Source: Oscillospiraceae bacterium
GTDB taxonomy: Bacteria; Bacillota; Clostridia; Oscillospirales; Ruminococcaceae
Length of the DNA: 25,965 nt
Direction: 5' to 3'
NCBI GenBank assembly: GCA_016295145.1
Contig: JAEDLR010000022.1
Coordinates: forward strand, 1-25,965
Below, one piece after another: positions 14,473-22,537 of the stretch. A program made the position numbers and the translations under genes. Position 1 is the stretch's first letter. Every line of letters begins with the position of its first letter. Under the pieces are notes generated by a model. It did not search any database. It saw only the letters and a program-made list of their open reading frames with translations, and had not been told where the DNA came from.

Positions 14473-15768
14473 TTACAGATCGTTTTTCACAAGATCCGCA
14501 TAGCTTTCACGGTGGATGATCTCACGAGGCTGACCGTCACGAATCATCACAACGGCAGGACGTGGGTTGCGGTTATAATTCGATGCCATGGAATAGTTAT
14601 ACGCACCCGTTGCCAGCACTGCCAGCGTATCACCGGCAGATACCGTTTGCAGCGGCATATGCTCACCAATGAGGTCGCCGCTTTCACAGCACTTGCCGCC
14701 AATGGTGACCACCGCATCCTTGGGTGCATCGGCACGGTCTGCACAAAGTGCCTCATACTGCGACTGGTACAACGCATAACGAGGATTATCACACATACCG
14801 CCATCCACCAGAACATAGGTACGCACATTCGGGATTGTCTTGACGGCTGCCACACGGTATAGTGTCAGACCGGCTGCACCTACGATAGAGCGACCGGGTT
14901 CAAACAGCAGGTAAGGCAGCGGATAATCACAGGCAGCACAGCTTTCACGGACGGCAGAAATGATATCGCTGACCACATCACCAAAGGGTCGGGGATCATC
15001 GCTTTCCACATACTTGATGCCGGGCCCGCCGCCAAGATTCAACTCCGCTAGGGTGATGCCCAATGTTTCACGGATCTGCTGCATAAACCGAATCATGACG
15101 CGGGCTGCTTCGGCAAAAGGCGCGGTTTCAAAGATCTGCGAGCCGATATGACAATGCAGACCCAGCAACTTCAGATTGGAGTACGAACCACAAGCCTTAA
15201 CAGCCGCAAGGGCCTCGCCTGTTTCCAGTGCAAAACCAAATTTGCTGTCGATTTTGCCCGTCTGAACAAAATCGTGGGTATGGGCATCAATGCCCGGCTT
15301 AATGCGAAGCATGACGCCAACCGTTTTGCCTTGCTGCGCAGCGATCTCATTGAGCATGGCAAGCTCGGTCAGGTGATCCGCTACAATTCTGCCGACATTC
15401 TCGGTTACGGCAAATTCCAGCTCGGCATAAGACTTGCTGTTGCCATGAAACACGATTTTTTCAGCGGGCATACCTGCCTGCAATGCGGTATACAACTCGC
15501 CACCGGATACCACATCAGCACCCAGTCCCTCGGAGTGGACAATGCGGTATATTTCCTTACAGGAAAACGCCTTACTTGCATAGCAAATCATACCGTTGCC
15601 CTGATATGACGCCTGCATAACGGTATGAAATTTGCGGCAACTTTCACGGATGACTGCTTCATCCATCACATACAGCGGTGTCTGGTATTCTTTTGCCAGT
15701 GAGACACAATCGGCACCGCCAATACAAAGATGACCTTGCGCATTTACTGTCAGATTGGGAGTCAACAT
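14473..15768 (-). CDS. lysA: Diaminopimelate decarboxylase
   Basis: A 431-residue PLP enzyme catalysing the last step of lysine synthesis, meso-diaminopimelate to lysine. The alanine racemase-like barrel carries the PLP lysine in YASKAF (K66), DVVSGGELYTAL, the histidine block LHCHIGSQ, the glycine-rich phosphate loop NLGGGPGI and EPGRSIV. The C-terminal beta domain has GGKCCESGDLIGE, supplying the active-site cysteine and glutamate from the partner subunit, and GAYNYSMASNYN. Length is normal. An AAAGGA site lies upstream of ATG 15768. The gene begins 21 bases after the methyltransferase stop and is the last of the three-gene operon led by the penicillin-binding protein. Diaminopimelate is also a peptidoglycan precursor, so the grouping with a cell-wall synthase is reasonable, although the tie may be no more than genomic. 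Confidence 0.96.
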   Translation of the reverse strand: MLTPNLTVNAQGHLCIGGADCVSLAKEYQTPLYVMDEAVIRESCRKFHTVMQASYQGNGMICYASKAFSCKEIYRIVHSEGLGADVVSGGELYTALQAGMPAEKIVFHGNSKSYAELEFAVTENVGRIVADHLTELAMLNEIAAQQGKTVGVMLRIKPGIDAHTHDFVQTGKIDSKFGFALETGEALAAVKACGSYSNLKLLGLHCHIGSQIFETAPFAEAARVMIRFMQQIRETLGITLAELNLGGGPGIKYVESDDPRPFGDVVSDIISAVRESCAACDYPLPYLLFEPGRSIVGAAGLTLYRVAAVKTIPNVRTYVLVDGGMCDNPRYALYQSQYEALCADRADAPKDAVVTIGGKCCESGDLIGEHMPLQTVSAGDTLAVLATGAYNYSMASNYNRNPRPAVVMIRDGQPREIIHRESYADLVKNDL

Positions 15769-15789
15769 AATTTTTACATTCCTTTCTTA

Positions 15790-16974
15790 TTATCGTATCC
15801 TGGGGGCAAAATATTGATGCAATTGACATTGCAACATACCGTTGTAGAGTTTACGGCGTTTATCCGCCTTGCGCCCGAAGTGCTTTTCAAACTCGGCATC
15901 CGGCGAGATGATGCTGCAAGCGCAATCTCCGCGAAACACCTTCCCCATGATGCGATACAATTCCTGTGCCTGCTGCACATCGAGCATACGCTCGCCATAG
16001 GGCGGATTGCAGACGATTGTCTGCCCTGCCACCACCTGAAAATCACGGATATCGGCTTGTTTTACGGTGATTTTCTCTGCAACCCCTGCTTTTTTGGCAT
16101 TTTCCAGGGTAAGCGAAACCGCTTCCGGGTCATTATCATAGCCCACGGCAGTAAAGGGTACATCCCGCTGAATCAGTGCACGGGCTTCCTCGCGGGACTC
16201 TGCCCAAAGCTTTGCAGGAACACTCCCCCACCGCTCTGCCGCAAATCTGCGCCGAAGACCAGGGGCAATACGCATGGCGCGGCAAGCACCCTCTATGAGT
16301 ATGGTGCCGCTGCCGCAGAACGGGTCGCAAAGCTGTGTATCGAATCGCACACGGGAAAGATCCAGAATGCCTGCTGCCAATGTTTCTCGAATCGGCGCAG
16401 CATTGGCTTTTTGACGCCAACCGCGCTTATGCAGACCAAATCCGCTGGTATCGAGATACACCGTACAAACATCATGCATGATATTGAATTGCAGTTGGTG
16501 AATCGCGCCGGTTTCAGGGAGCGTTTGCGTATGGTAGGCTCTTTGCAGACGTTTGACCGCCGCCTTTTTGACAATTGACTGACAGGCAGGCACACTGCTC
16601 AACTGAGAATTCAGCGACGATCCCTTGACCGGAAAGGCATCATCCTTACCGATAAACTGCTCCAGAGGAATCTGCATCACGCCATCAAAGAGCGGGTCGA
16701 AGGCGGTTTTGCCGCGCTGGGCACCCACAGGAAATGTAGCCAGTTCAATCAGCACGCGCTCTGCCACCGTGAGATGAATATTTGCCTTTGCGAGCATTGC
16801 CAGATCCCCTGAAAACGATACCTTACCATTTGCCGCTGCAATATCCGTAGCACCGATACGGGAAAGCTCAAATTTCAGCACGCTCTCCAGACCGAAATGG
16901 CAGGGGCAGCAATAGCGTATCCTTTCGGAAGATACTGTTTGTTCTGTCTGTTGTGTCTGTTTTGTATGTGTCAT
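15790..16974 (-). CDS. THUMP-domain class I rRNA guanine-N2 methyltransferase (RlmL/YpsC type)
   Basis: A 394-residue protein. A short Thr/Gln-rich tail (TKQTQQTEQT) is followed by YCCPCHFGLESVLKFEL, a ferredoxin-like/THUMP RNA-binding part (about 20-165, with KVSFSGD and VAERVLIEL), then a Rossmann methyltransferase: GWRQKANAAPIRETLAAG, SAM motif DPFCGSGTILIEGA (217-230), GYDND (278-282) and the catalytic NPPYGER (323-329). NPPY is the signature of amino-nitrogen base methylation. The relatives modify 23S rRNA guanine (G2445 in E. coli), but the exact site cannot be read from sequence. ATG 16974 has AAAGGA 6 bases upstream. A longer frame up to 17040 would overlap the upstream gene and lacks such a site. 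It lies between the penicillin-binding protein and lysA genes, 25 and 21 bases away. Confidence 0.9.
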   Translation of the reverse strand: MTHTKQTQQTEQTVSSERIRYCCPCHFGLESVLKFELSRIGATDIAAANGKVSFSGDLAMLAKANIHLTVAERVLIELATFPVGAQRGKTAFDPLFDGVMQIPLEQFIGKDDAFPVKGSSLNSQLSSVPACQSIVKKAAVKRLQRAYHTQTLPETGAIHQLQFNIMHDVCTVYLDTSGFGLHKRGWRQKANAAPIRETLAAGILDLSRVRFDTQLCDPFCGSGTILIEGACRAMRIAPGLRRRFAAERWGSVPAKLWAESREEARALIQRDVPFTAVGYDNDPEAVSLTLENAKKAGVAEKITVKQADIRDFQVVAGQTIVCNPPYGERMLDVQQAQELYRIMGKVFRGDCACSIISPDAEFEKHFGRKADKRRKLYNGMLQCQLHQYFAPRIR

Positions 16975-16999
16975 ACTGTTTCCTTTCTGTGATGCAGGG

Positions 17000-19333
17000 T
17001 CACTGCAGCACATGGGCGACGCCGTCACAGTAGGGCGCATTACTGGATTTCCAGTAGCCTGTGCCAGCGGAAGGGCAGCCCTCTACGGCAATTTTGCCGG
17101 TTGTTGCACAGACATTTCCCTTGATTACCGTGTCACACTCAGGGAATCCTGCGCCGCTGTAATTGGCTTCCAGCCATTCACGCATGATATTCTTCCAGAT
17201 ACGCGCAGAACTAATCGAACCATGATTACGGATCTCTTTGTTTTCGGGGTAGCCGATCCACACGCCGCTGACAAAGTCAGGATTCAGACACATGAACTCA
17301 AGGTCAAACCAGTCGGAAGTCGTACCAGTTTTGCCGGCAAGGGGCACACCATTGATTTTGGCAGCCGTACCGGTACCTCTTGCAACAACATTTTGCAGAA
17401 GCATATTCATGACATAAGAGGTTTCGGGAGAAATGACAGAAGCGTAATCATCGCCGCCGGCATAGATCAAACCGCCATCGCCGCTTTCCACGCGGTTGAT
17501 GATATGCGCATCACTGAAATATCCGCCGTTGCCGTACACCATGTAGGCATTGACCATATCTTCAACGGTAACGCCGTAGCTCAATCCGCCTACCGCCAGC
17601 GGTGCATAGTCAATATCGCGCTCAGGATTCAGCGACAGACCGACGGTCTTGGTAGCGTAATTGTAGATATTCTGCAAACCATAGGTTTTGCAAAGCAGCG
17701 CAGGAATGGTATTATACGAATGCTGAATGGCAGTGAATACCTTAACCGGCGTGTTGCTGTAGCGCATACCGCCACTTGAGGAATAGTTGGTGGGCCACTT
17801 TTTGTTGTTGATAACCAGAGGGGGCGCATCCAGTGCCATTGTACCCCATGTAATCAGGTCGTTTTCCAATGTATAGCCATAAGTGGAAATGGGCTTGATG
17901 GCAGAACCCGGCTGCTGCGGTTCGGTAGAAGCATAGCTTGTACCCAAAGATGCAGTCTTTTCGCCAACCTTACCAACGGTACACAGAATGTTACCTGCAT
18001 AATCTATGGCAACAAAGCCAGATTGCAGCGACATACTTTCTTCCAGAGTCTTTACGCCGTCGCCGTCCAAATCACGGTAATAGATCGTACGGTCAGCGGA
18101 AATCATTCCCTTGAGCAGGTTGTTGAGATCAGAATACTTTTCCTCAACATATGCCTGCATTTCCAGATTGGCAGTGGTATAGATCTGGTAGCCACCAGTA
18201 CGGATCAGGGTCAGGGCACGCTCCTGCGTAATACCGCGTTCCTCCATCAGGTACTCAGAAAACTCACGGATGGCTTCGTCCACAATCCAACTGGTGATAT
18301 CGCTCTTTTCCTCATCCTTCTGGTTTTCCTCCAGCTCGGGATGCAGCGCTTTGTATTCATCGGTATCAGTAAACAGCAGTTTTTCGGAAAGCGCCGCTTG
18401 ATATTCATCAAAAGTAATGGCACCGTTATCGTACATCTGGAACAGAATATACTCCATACGGTTGCGGTTGATCTCTCTGCCAGTATTGATCCAATTGTCC
18501 GTCTTGATGTAGGTATCGGTTGCAGCATTGTATTCGGTTTCATAGTGCCCTGCAAAGGGATTGTTCACCTCAGGGCTTTGGGGAATCGCCGCCAGGCAGG
18601 CTGCCTCCGCAATGGAAAGCTCGCCAACGCTCTTGCCGAAATATTTCTGTGCAGCCTTCTCCACGCCATTTGCCGCGCCACCAAATCCGATGTAGTTCAT
18701 GTAGGTTTCCAGGATCTCGTCTTTGTTGTAACGCTTTTCCATCTGCATGGCACGGAAAATTTCACGAATTTTACGCTGAGGGCTTGCCTCGTTATCACCC
18801 GTCAGATTCTTGACCAACTGTTGTGTAATGGTTGAACCACCCTGATCGGTATCCCAGAAATTCAGCAGCAAGTTCGCAAATGCGGCGAGGGTACGCTTAT
18901 AATCCACGCCCTCGTGGGAGTAGAATCGCTCATCTTCACCGTATACAAATGCATCACGCACATGCTGGGGCACTTCTTCCAGATCAACAGGAATACGCTC
19001 GACCGCATTCTGCGCCACATATAAAGTGACAAGCTCGCCGTTTGCATCGGTTGCGTAAATATTCGTGGAATAGCTCATTGCCATTTCCTGAATGCTGACC
19101 GTGGTAGTGGACTCCATATAGTTGATCACATAGGCGGTTGCCGCGATGGCACAGATGCTGCCTGTAATACAGAACACCAAAAAGAATGACAGGAAAGTGG
19201 CACCGATCACAGAAAGGAATCTGCCGATGACACGAATGATCAACGGCTTGCGCTTCTTCCTGACATGACGGTGAGACGATGTATTCTCTGCGTGATTCGC
19301 AGCTTGTTCAAATGATTGCGCAGGATACTTCAT
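17000..19333 (-). CDS. Class A penicillin-binding protein (PBP1A-like)
   Basis: A 777-residue bifunctional peptidoglycan synthase. A basic cytoplasmic tail (RHVRKKRK) precedes one membrane helix (about 37-72). The GT51 glycosyltransferase has GEDERFYSHEG (132-142, catalytic E133), QGGSTITQQLVKN (164-176), RKIREIFRAMQMEK and YMNYIGFGG. The transpeptidase has SAIK (nucleophile S477), SYN (539-541) and KTG (668-670). Two oddities stand out. An EF-hand-like loop, DLDGDGVKTLEE (421-432), lies before the transpeptidase. The C-terminal tail holds four cysteines (C733, C742, C753, C769). ATG 19333 is chosen because AAGGAG lies 10 bases upstream; the alternative TTG 19342 would sit on the ribosome site. 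It leads the operon with the methyltransferase and lysA and has its own promoter. Confidence 0.95.
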   Translation of the reverse strand: MKYPAQSFEQAANHAENTSSHRHVRKKRKPLIIRVIGRFLSVIGATFLSFFLVFCITGSICAIAATAYVINYMESTTTVSIQEMAMSYSTNIYATDANGELVTLYVAQNAVERIPVDLEEVPQHVRDAFVYGEDERFYSHEGVDYKRTLAAFANLLLNFWDTDQGGSTITQQLVKNLTGDNEASPQRKIREIFRAMQMEKRYNKDEILETYMNYIGFGGAANGVEKAAQKYFGKSVGELSIAEAACLAAIPQSPEVNNPFAGHYETEYNAATDTYIKTDNWINTGREINRNRMEYILFQMYDNGAITFDEYQAALSEKLLFTDTDEYKALHPELEENQKDEEKSDITSWIVDEAIREFSEYLMEERGITQERALTLIRTGGYQIYTTANLEMQAYVEEKYSDLNNLLKGMISADRTIYYRDLDGDGVKTLEESMSLQSGFVAIDYAGNILCTVGKVGEKTASLGTSYASTEPQQPGSAIKPISTYGYTLENDLITWGTMALDAPPLVINNKKWPTNYSSSGGMRYSNTPVKVFTAIQHSYNTIPALLCKTYGLQNIYNYATKTVGLSLNPERDIDYAPLAVGGLSYGVTVEDMVNAYMVYGNGGYFSDAHIINRVESGDGGLIYAGGDDYASVISPETSYVMNMLLQNVVARGTGTAAKINGVPLAGKTGTTSDWFDLEFMCLNPDFVSGVWIGYPENKEIRNHGSISSARIWKNIMREWLEANYSGAGFPECDTVIKGNVCATTGKIAVEGCPSAGTGYWKSSNAPYCDGVAHVLQ

Positions 19334-19384
19334 AAATGACAAACTCCTTTCGGAATGAAAAACGAATACCCGAATACATCATAC

Positions 19385-19413
19385 ATTATACCACAAATCC
19401 CGCGCAATGTTAA
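19385..19413 (-). promoter_or_regulatory. Promoter of the penicillin-binding protein operon
   Basis: On the minus strand, TTAACA (complement of 19408-19413), a 17-base spacer and a perfect TATAAT (complement of 19385-19390). The rest of the divergent gap (19414-19516) has long T-runs and no clear forward promoter. Confidence 0.8.
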
Positions 19414-19516
19414 GTGCTTTTTAGAATTTTTTGTTTTTTTTTCATCTTTGCGAATAAATGTGCAAAAATCGTGGCAGACTTCGTTCAAAACGCAATACAG
19501 AAAGGCAGGTATTTCC

Positions 19517-19912
19517 ATGAAGGAGAGAGGCATATACTATATCAGTGCGACACTTGCTTTGTGCGGTGCACTGACAGGTGGACTGCTGATTCTGGAAAAA
19601 ACCCAGCACCAGCAAAATCTGTTGCCCGAGCGATACGCCGAGATCCGGACATCGGGCAGCACCACAACAACCGCACAGACACAGGAGCAGCCTGCCATTG
19701 CTTCGCCGCAACAGGTGACGGAAAACGGCTATTTTCTGCAATTGCAAGAGGATACATTATATGTTTATCCCAAGGGACAGGCTGTTGCCATCGAATCGTA
19801 CCCTGTAGAAAGTGCATGGCTGCCCGAATACGACCGCATTCTATTGCAAAACGGAGTATACGCAGATGATCCGGCTGCCCTGCGGCAAATGCTTGAGGAT
19901 TACACATCATGA
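19517..19912 (+). CDS. Small membrane-anchored protein with BofC-like C-terminal domain
   Basis: A 131-residue protein with a single N-terminal membrane segment (about 8-27, GIYYISATLALCGALTGGLLIL), a Thr/Gln-rich stretch (SGSTTTTAQTQEQP) and an external C-terminal domain. That domain reads YFLQLQEDTLYVYPKGQAV...YPVESAWLPEYDRILLQNGVYADDPAALRQMLEDYTS. The 'LPEYDRxLLQxGxYxxxxxxLxxxLEDY' ending matches the BofC C-terminal pattern common in clostridia, where BofC is an intercompartmental signalling protein of spore formation. Only the pattern is seen; it does not prove a sporulation role. The start at 19517 has a modest AGGCAGG site. The stop overlaps the next start by four bases (ATGA at 19909-19912), so the two are co-translated. 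Confidence 0.6.
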   Translation: MKERGIYYISATLALCGALTGGLLILEKTQHQQNLLPERYAEIRTSGSTTTTAQTQEQPAIASPQQVTENGYFLQLQEDTLYVYPKGQAVAIESYPVESAWLPEYDRILLQNGVYADDPAALRQMLEDYTS

Positions 19913-20682
19913 AAAGCCCTTCGGCGTTTGCACAGGCAAGAACCGCACTGCGTCTTCACGCCAGAGAAGCTGCTGTGATTTCTGCAGGAACTGCCATTTT
20001 ATATATGCTGCTGTGGATGATCGGGATACTGATAGAGTGCCGTACATTTTCATTGACTGCTGCGCTGCTGTTGCCGTCTCCCATACGTTTTTCCGATCTG
20101 CTACTGCCACTTTTGCTGATCGGGGCAGCCTCCGTACTGTCCTTGTATCGCAACCGTGTGGATGCGCAGATCGGTGAAATGACAGGGGTACTCACCGAAT
20201 GCGACTTAGGGTTTCTGGCCTGCAACAGCCGGTTCTGGCTATGGTGGCGACGCATGGCGGTGCATCTGCTGGCAAACACCCTGCTGCTCCTCGCATTTGT
20301 GCCTTCGGTCACACTGCTTTCGGCGGCGATACTGACATTACAGCTCGCAGCAGCCGTTGGAGATGCAACATTGCACCTGATCCTGCTGCTGCATCTGTTG
20401 ATGGGCGCAGTTATGCTGCTGGTACTCCCCTTGCGGATATGGTGCGCAATGGCGGCTGTACCGCTTTGCTACCTCAAACAGCCACATCGTTCGGTGTGGA
20501 CGGTATGGCATTATGCGATGCTGTGTACCAAGGGCATCTGCGGCAAATTGTTACAGAACCGGCTGCGCTGTGCAGCCTGCATCCTATTCCCCGGGTACTG
20601 GTTTTCGGCATATCCGCAACTGCTCGCCACAGAAATGCTGTTGTGCAGCCAAAACAGTGAAAACATTCTGCCGCAAATATAA
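19909..20682 (+). CDS. Polytopic membrane protein of unknown function
   Basis: A 257-residue protein I do not recognise. It has about five or six hydrophobic helices (roughly 22-42, 60-80, 112-150, 158-182 and a weaker one near 225-240). Between helices 2 and 3 is a cytoplasmic-looking loop with RNRVDAQIGEM and CDLGFLACNSRFWLWWRR. It has cysteines scattered in the second half (CYLKQPH, MLCTKGICGK, RCAACIL). The layout, with long amphipathic loops between paired helices, recalls DUF975-type membrane proteins, but the similarity is too weak to assign. It overlaps the BofC-like gene by four bases, so the two probably act together at the membrane. No terminator is visible downstream; the following 218 bases hold the M23 gene promoter. 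Confidence 0.6.
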   Translation: MKSPSAFAQARTALRLHAREAAVISAGTAILYMLLWMIGILIECRTFSLTAALLLPSPIRFSDLLLPLLLIGAASVLSLYRNRVDAQIGEMTGVLTECDLGFLACNSRFWLWWRRMAVHLLANTLLLLAFVPSVTLLSAAILTLQLAAAVGDATLHLILLLHLLMGAVMLLVLPLRIWCAMAAVPLCYLKQPHRSVWTVWHYAMLCTKGICGKLLQNRLRCAACILFPGYWFSAYPQLLATEMLLCSQNSENILPQI

Positions 20683-20796
20683 GCACTGCCTAGAATACAA
20701 AAGGAAAAAACGACCATTTTTGTCATGGAATCTGTCCAAAAGAACCTGATTCTGTTTGTAATCGTTGTAAGACTTTCCAAAATATCGAAAAAAAGC

Positions 20797-20824
20797 TTGC
20801 ATTCTTCGCGGAAATCTGTATAAT
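20797..20824 (+). promoter_or_regulatory. Promoter of the M23 peptidoglycan hydrolase gene
   Basis: TTGCAT (20797-20802), a 16-base spacer and a perfect TATAAT (20819-20824). Transcription would start near 20831, right at the WalR-like box. Confidence 0.78.
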
Positions 20825-20830
20825 GGTTTG

Positions 20831-20847
20831 TGTTACCGATTTGTAAC
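20831..20847 (+). promoter_or_regulatory. WalR (YycF) operator-like direct repeat
   Basis: TGTTAC, five bases, TGTAAC matches the published Bacillus WalR consensus TGTWAH-N5-TGTWAH at every defined base. It lies just after the -10 element of a cell-wall hydrolase promoter. That position usually means repression by the response regulator. Two further half-site-like hexamers, TGTAAT (20757-20762) and TGTAAG (20766-20771), occur upstream but with the wrong spacing. Confidence 0.55.
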
Positions 20848-20900
20848 CATTTGGTCAAAAAGGTACGTAAAATCTTGTTTTTCAGAAAGGAGTTTTTCCG

Positions 20901-22460
20901 GTGAACCACCTCCGGCACCGTTGTGCCAAAAGTGAACAGGCACAACATTCGGACGCAGACCGATGTACCGGCATGAGGATGCAAGGCAAAGCATTCTCCG
21001 TCATGGGTGCCATCGCTCGCCCGTTCCAAAAAATCGTTCAAATGAAAGCGCGCAGTTTCCCTTCACTGCACAAGGCACCTGCCACCCAATGGATGCTGCC
21101 CGCTTCCGTCATACGCTGCATGGCTCCGATCGTCTGTGTGGTGCTGTTCAGCAGCTCCGTGATCTATGGTGAGGATATGGATCACTACGGTTTTGCTGTA
21201 GAATACAACGGTCAGTTGCTCGGCTACATTGCCGAGGAAGAGGACTATTACACAGCACTGTCTATCGCTGCCCAGCAGCTTGCAAACACCAAGGGCACAT
21301 ATGATGTCCCCTCTCGCCACAAGCTGACTGCGGTTGCTTTTGATGAGACCGTCCCCTATCTGACGGCACCGAACCTTGCTGATGAGATGCTCCACGCAGC
21401 GAATATTACGCTGATGGAGTGCTACGGTGTATACCGCGGCGAGGACTTTCTCGGTGCGGTAGATCATCCTGATGTGATACGCCATGCGCTATCGGCTAAT
21501 ATTGCGGATTACTCCAATGCCCTCACGACAAAGGCGGAATCGGTATTCTACACAGAACCGCTGCGCTATGAGCTTGGCTTATATGCCGCAGAGCAAAAAG
21601 TCGATGAGGCAAAACTGGCAGCGCAACTTACAGAAAGCCATGACAGCACCGTGACCATTATCACCCAGAAGGAAACCTCCGTTTATACGCTGGCACTGCA
21701 ATACACCATGACAGTGGAAACGTTGTACGCACTGAATCCAGACATAGACGAGCGCATTCCCAAGGGAACGGCGGTCAAGGTTCGCATTACAGAATCTGCA
21801 ATGCCCATCGCCCATACCGCAACCATGGCAACTGTTGCGCTGACAGACTACCCCGTCCATGAGATCCCCACAGCAAATCTGCCCCTCGGTCAACGGGAGA
21901 TCATCACGCCCGGAAGCTGCGGTGAGGCAGCGCAGACGGTTTCCATCACATATGTAAACGGTAAGGAGCTCAGCCGCAAGGTTCTGACCTCCACACAACT
22001 GAGCGAACCGACCACGGAAACCGTTGCGGTGGGTACCTATGTTGCAAAGCCAAGCAGTTCTGCAACAAAGCTGTACGGCACTGGTGAGTATACTTGGCCT
22101 GTCAACGGCGGTTATATCAGTGACCCGTTTATCAGCGATCGCAACCACAAAGGCATGGATATCGCTGCACCTGCCAATTCTGAGATTTTTGCCGCAGCAA
22201 GCGGCACGGTTATTACGGCAGGCTGGCATGACGGCGGCTACGGCTACTATATCGTGATTGACCACGGTGACGGGCACCAGACCCTCTACGCCCACTGCAA
22301 CGAGATTCTGGTGAATGTGGGGCAGACTGTCACAAAGGGGCAGTTGATCGCTCTGGTTGGCACAACCGGACGCTCTACGGGAAATCATCTGCATTTTGAG
22401 GTCATCTTCCATGATGAACGACAGAATCCTGCGGAATACCTGCGCGTAAACGCCGATTAA
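20901..22460 (+). CDS. Membrane-anchored M23 metallopeptidase with LysM and G5 domains
   Basis: A 519-residue cell-wall hydrolase. It starts with GTG, 8 bases after AAGGAG. A charged cytoplasmic tail of about 65 residues precedes one membrane segment (about 66-90, VIRCMAPIVCVVLFSSSVIYG). Outside follow a helical region of about 150 residues, a LysM peptidoglycan-binding domain (VTIITQKETSVYTLALQY...LNPDI), a G5 domain (EIPTANLPLGQREIITPGSCGEAAQTVS split over strands) and a C-terminal M23 domain. The M23 zinc and catalytic residues are all present: H416 and D420 (NHKGMD), H465 (YAHC), H496 and H498 (HLHFEV). It should cut peptide bridges or stems of peptidoglycan and is probably active. Its promoter carries a WalR-like box, matching regulation of autolysins in Bacillus. 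A strong terminator follows. Confidence 0.92.
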   Translation: MNHLRHRCAKSEQAQHSDADRCTGMRMQGKAFSVMGAIARPFQKIVQMKARSFPSLHKAPATQWMLPASVIRCMAPIVCVVLFSSSVIYGEDMDHYGFAVEYNGQLLGYIAEEEDYYTALSIAAQQLANTKGTYDVPSRHKLTAVAFDETVPYLTAPNLADEMLHAANITLMECYGVYRGEDFLGAVDHPDVIRHALSANIADYSNALTTKAESVFYTEPLRYELGLYAAEQKVDEAKLAAQLTESHDSTVTIITQKETSVYTLALQYTMTVETLYALNPDIDERIPKGTAVKVRITESAMPIAHTATMATVALTDYPVHEIPTANLPLGQREIITPGSCGEAAQTVSITYVNGKELSRKVLTSTQLSEPTTETVAVGTYVAKPSSSATKLYGTGEYTWPVNGGYISDPFISDRNHKGMDIAAPANSEIFAAASGTVITAGWHDGGYGYYIVIDHGDGHQTLYAHCNEILVNVGQTVTKGQLIALVGTTGRSTGNHLHFEVIFHDERQNPAEYLRVNAD

Positions 22461-22497
22461 GGCAATACCGGCTTTGTGCAGCATTGCCGATTCACAC

Positions 22498-22537
22498 AAA
22501 ACGCTGTTGTATCGTTACAGATACAACAGCGTTTTTT
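22498..22537. terminator. Bidirectional terminator between M23 peptidase and esterase genes
   Basis: A 16-bp perfect stem, AAAACGCTGTTGTATC (22498-22513) with GATACAACAGCGTTTT (22520-22535), has a GTTACA loop and T-run to 22537. The A-run on the left gives a T-run for the opposite strand. The esterase stop codon (22537-22539) touches it. Confidence 0.94.

Noticed and set aside
20831..20900. Cyclic di-AMP (ydaO) riboswitch before the M23 gene
   Set aside because: That class often precedes cell-wall hydrolases, but this leader is only about 70 bases and lacks its conserved segments.
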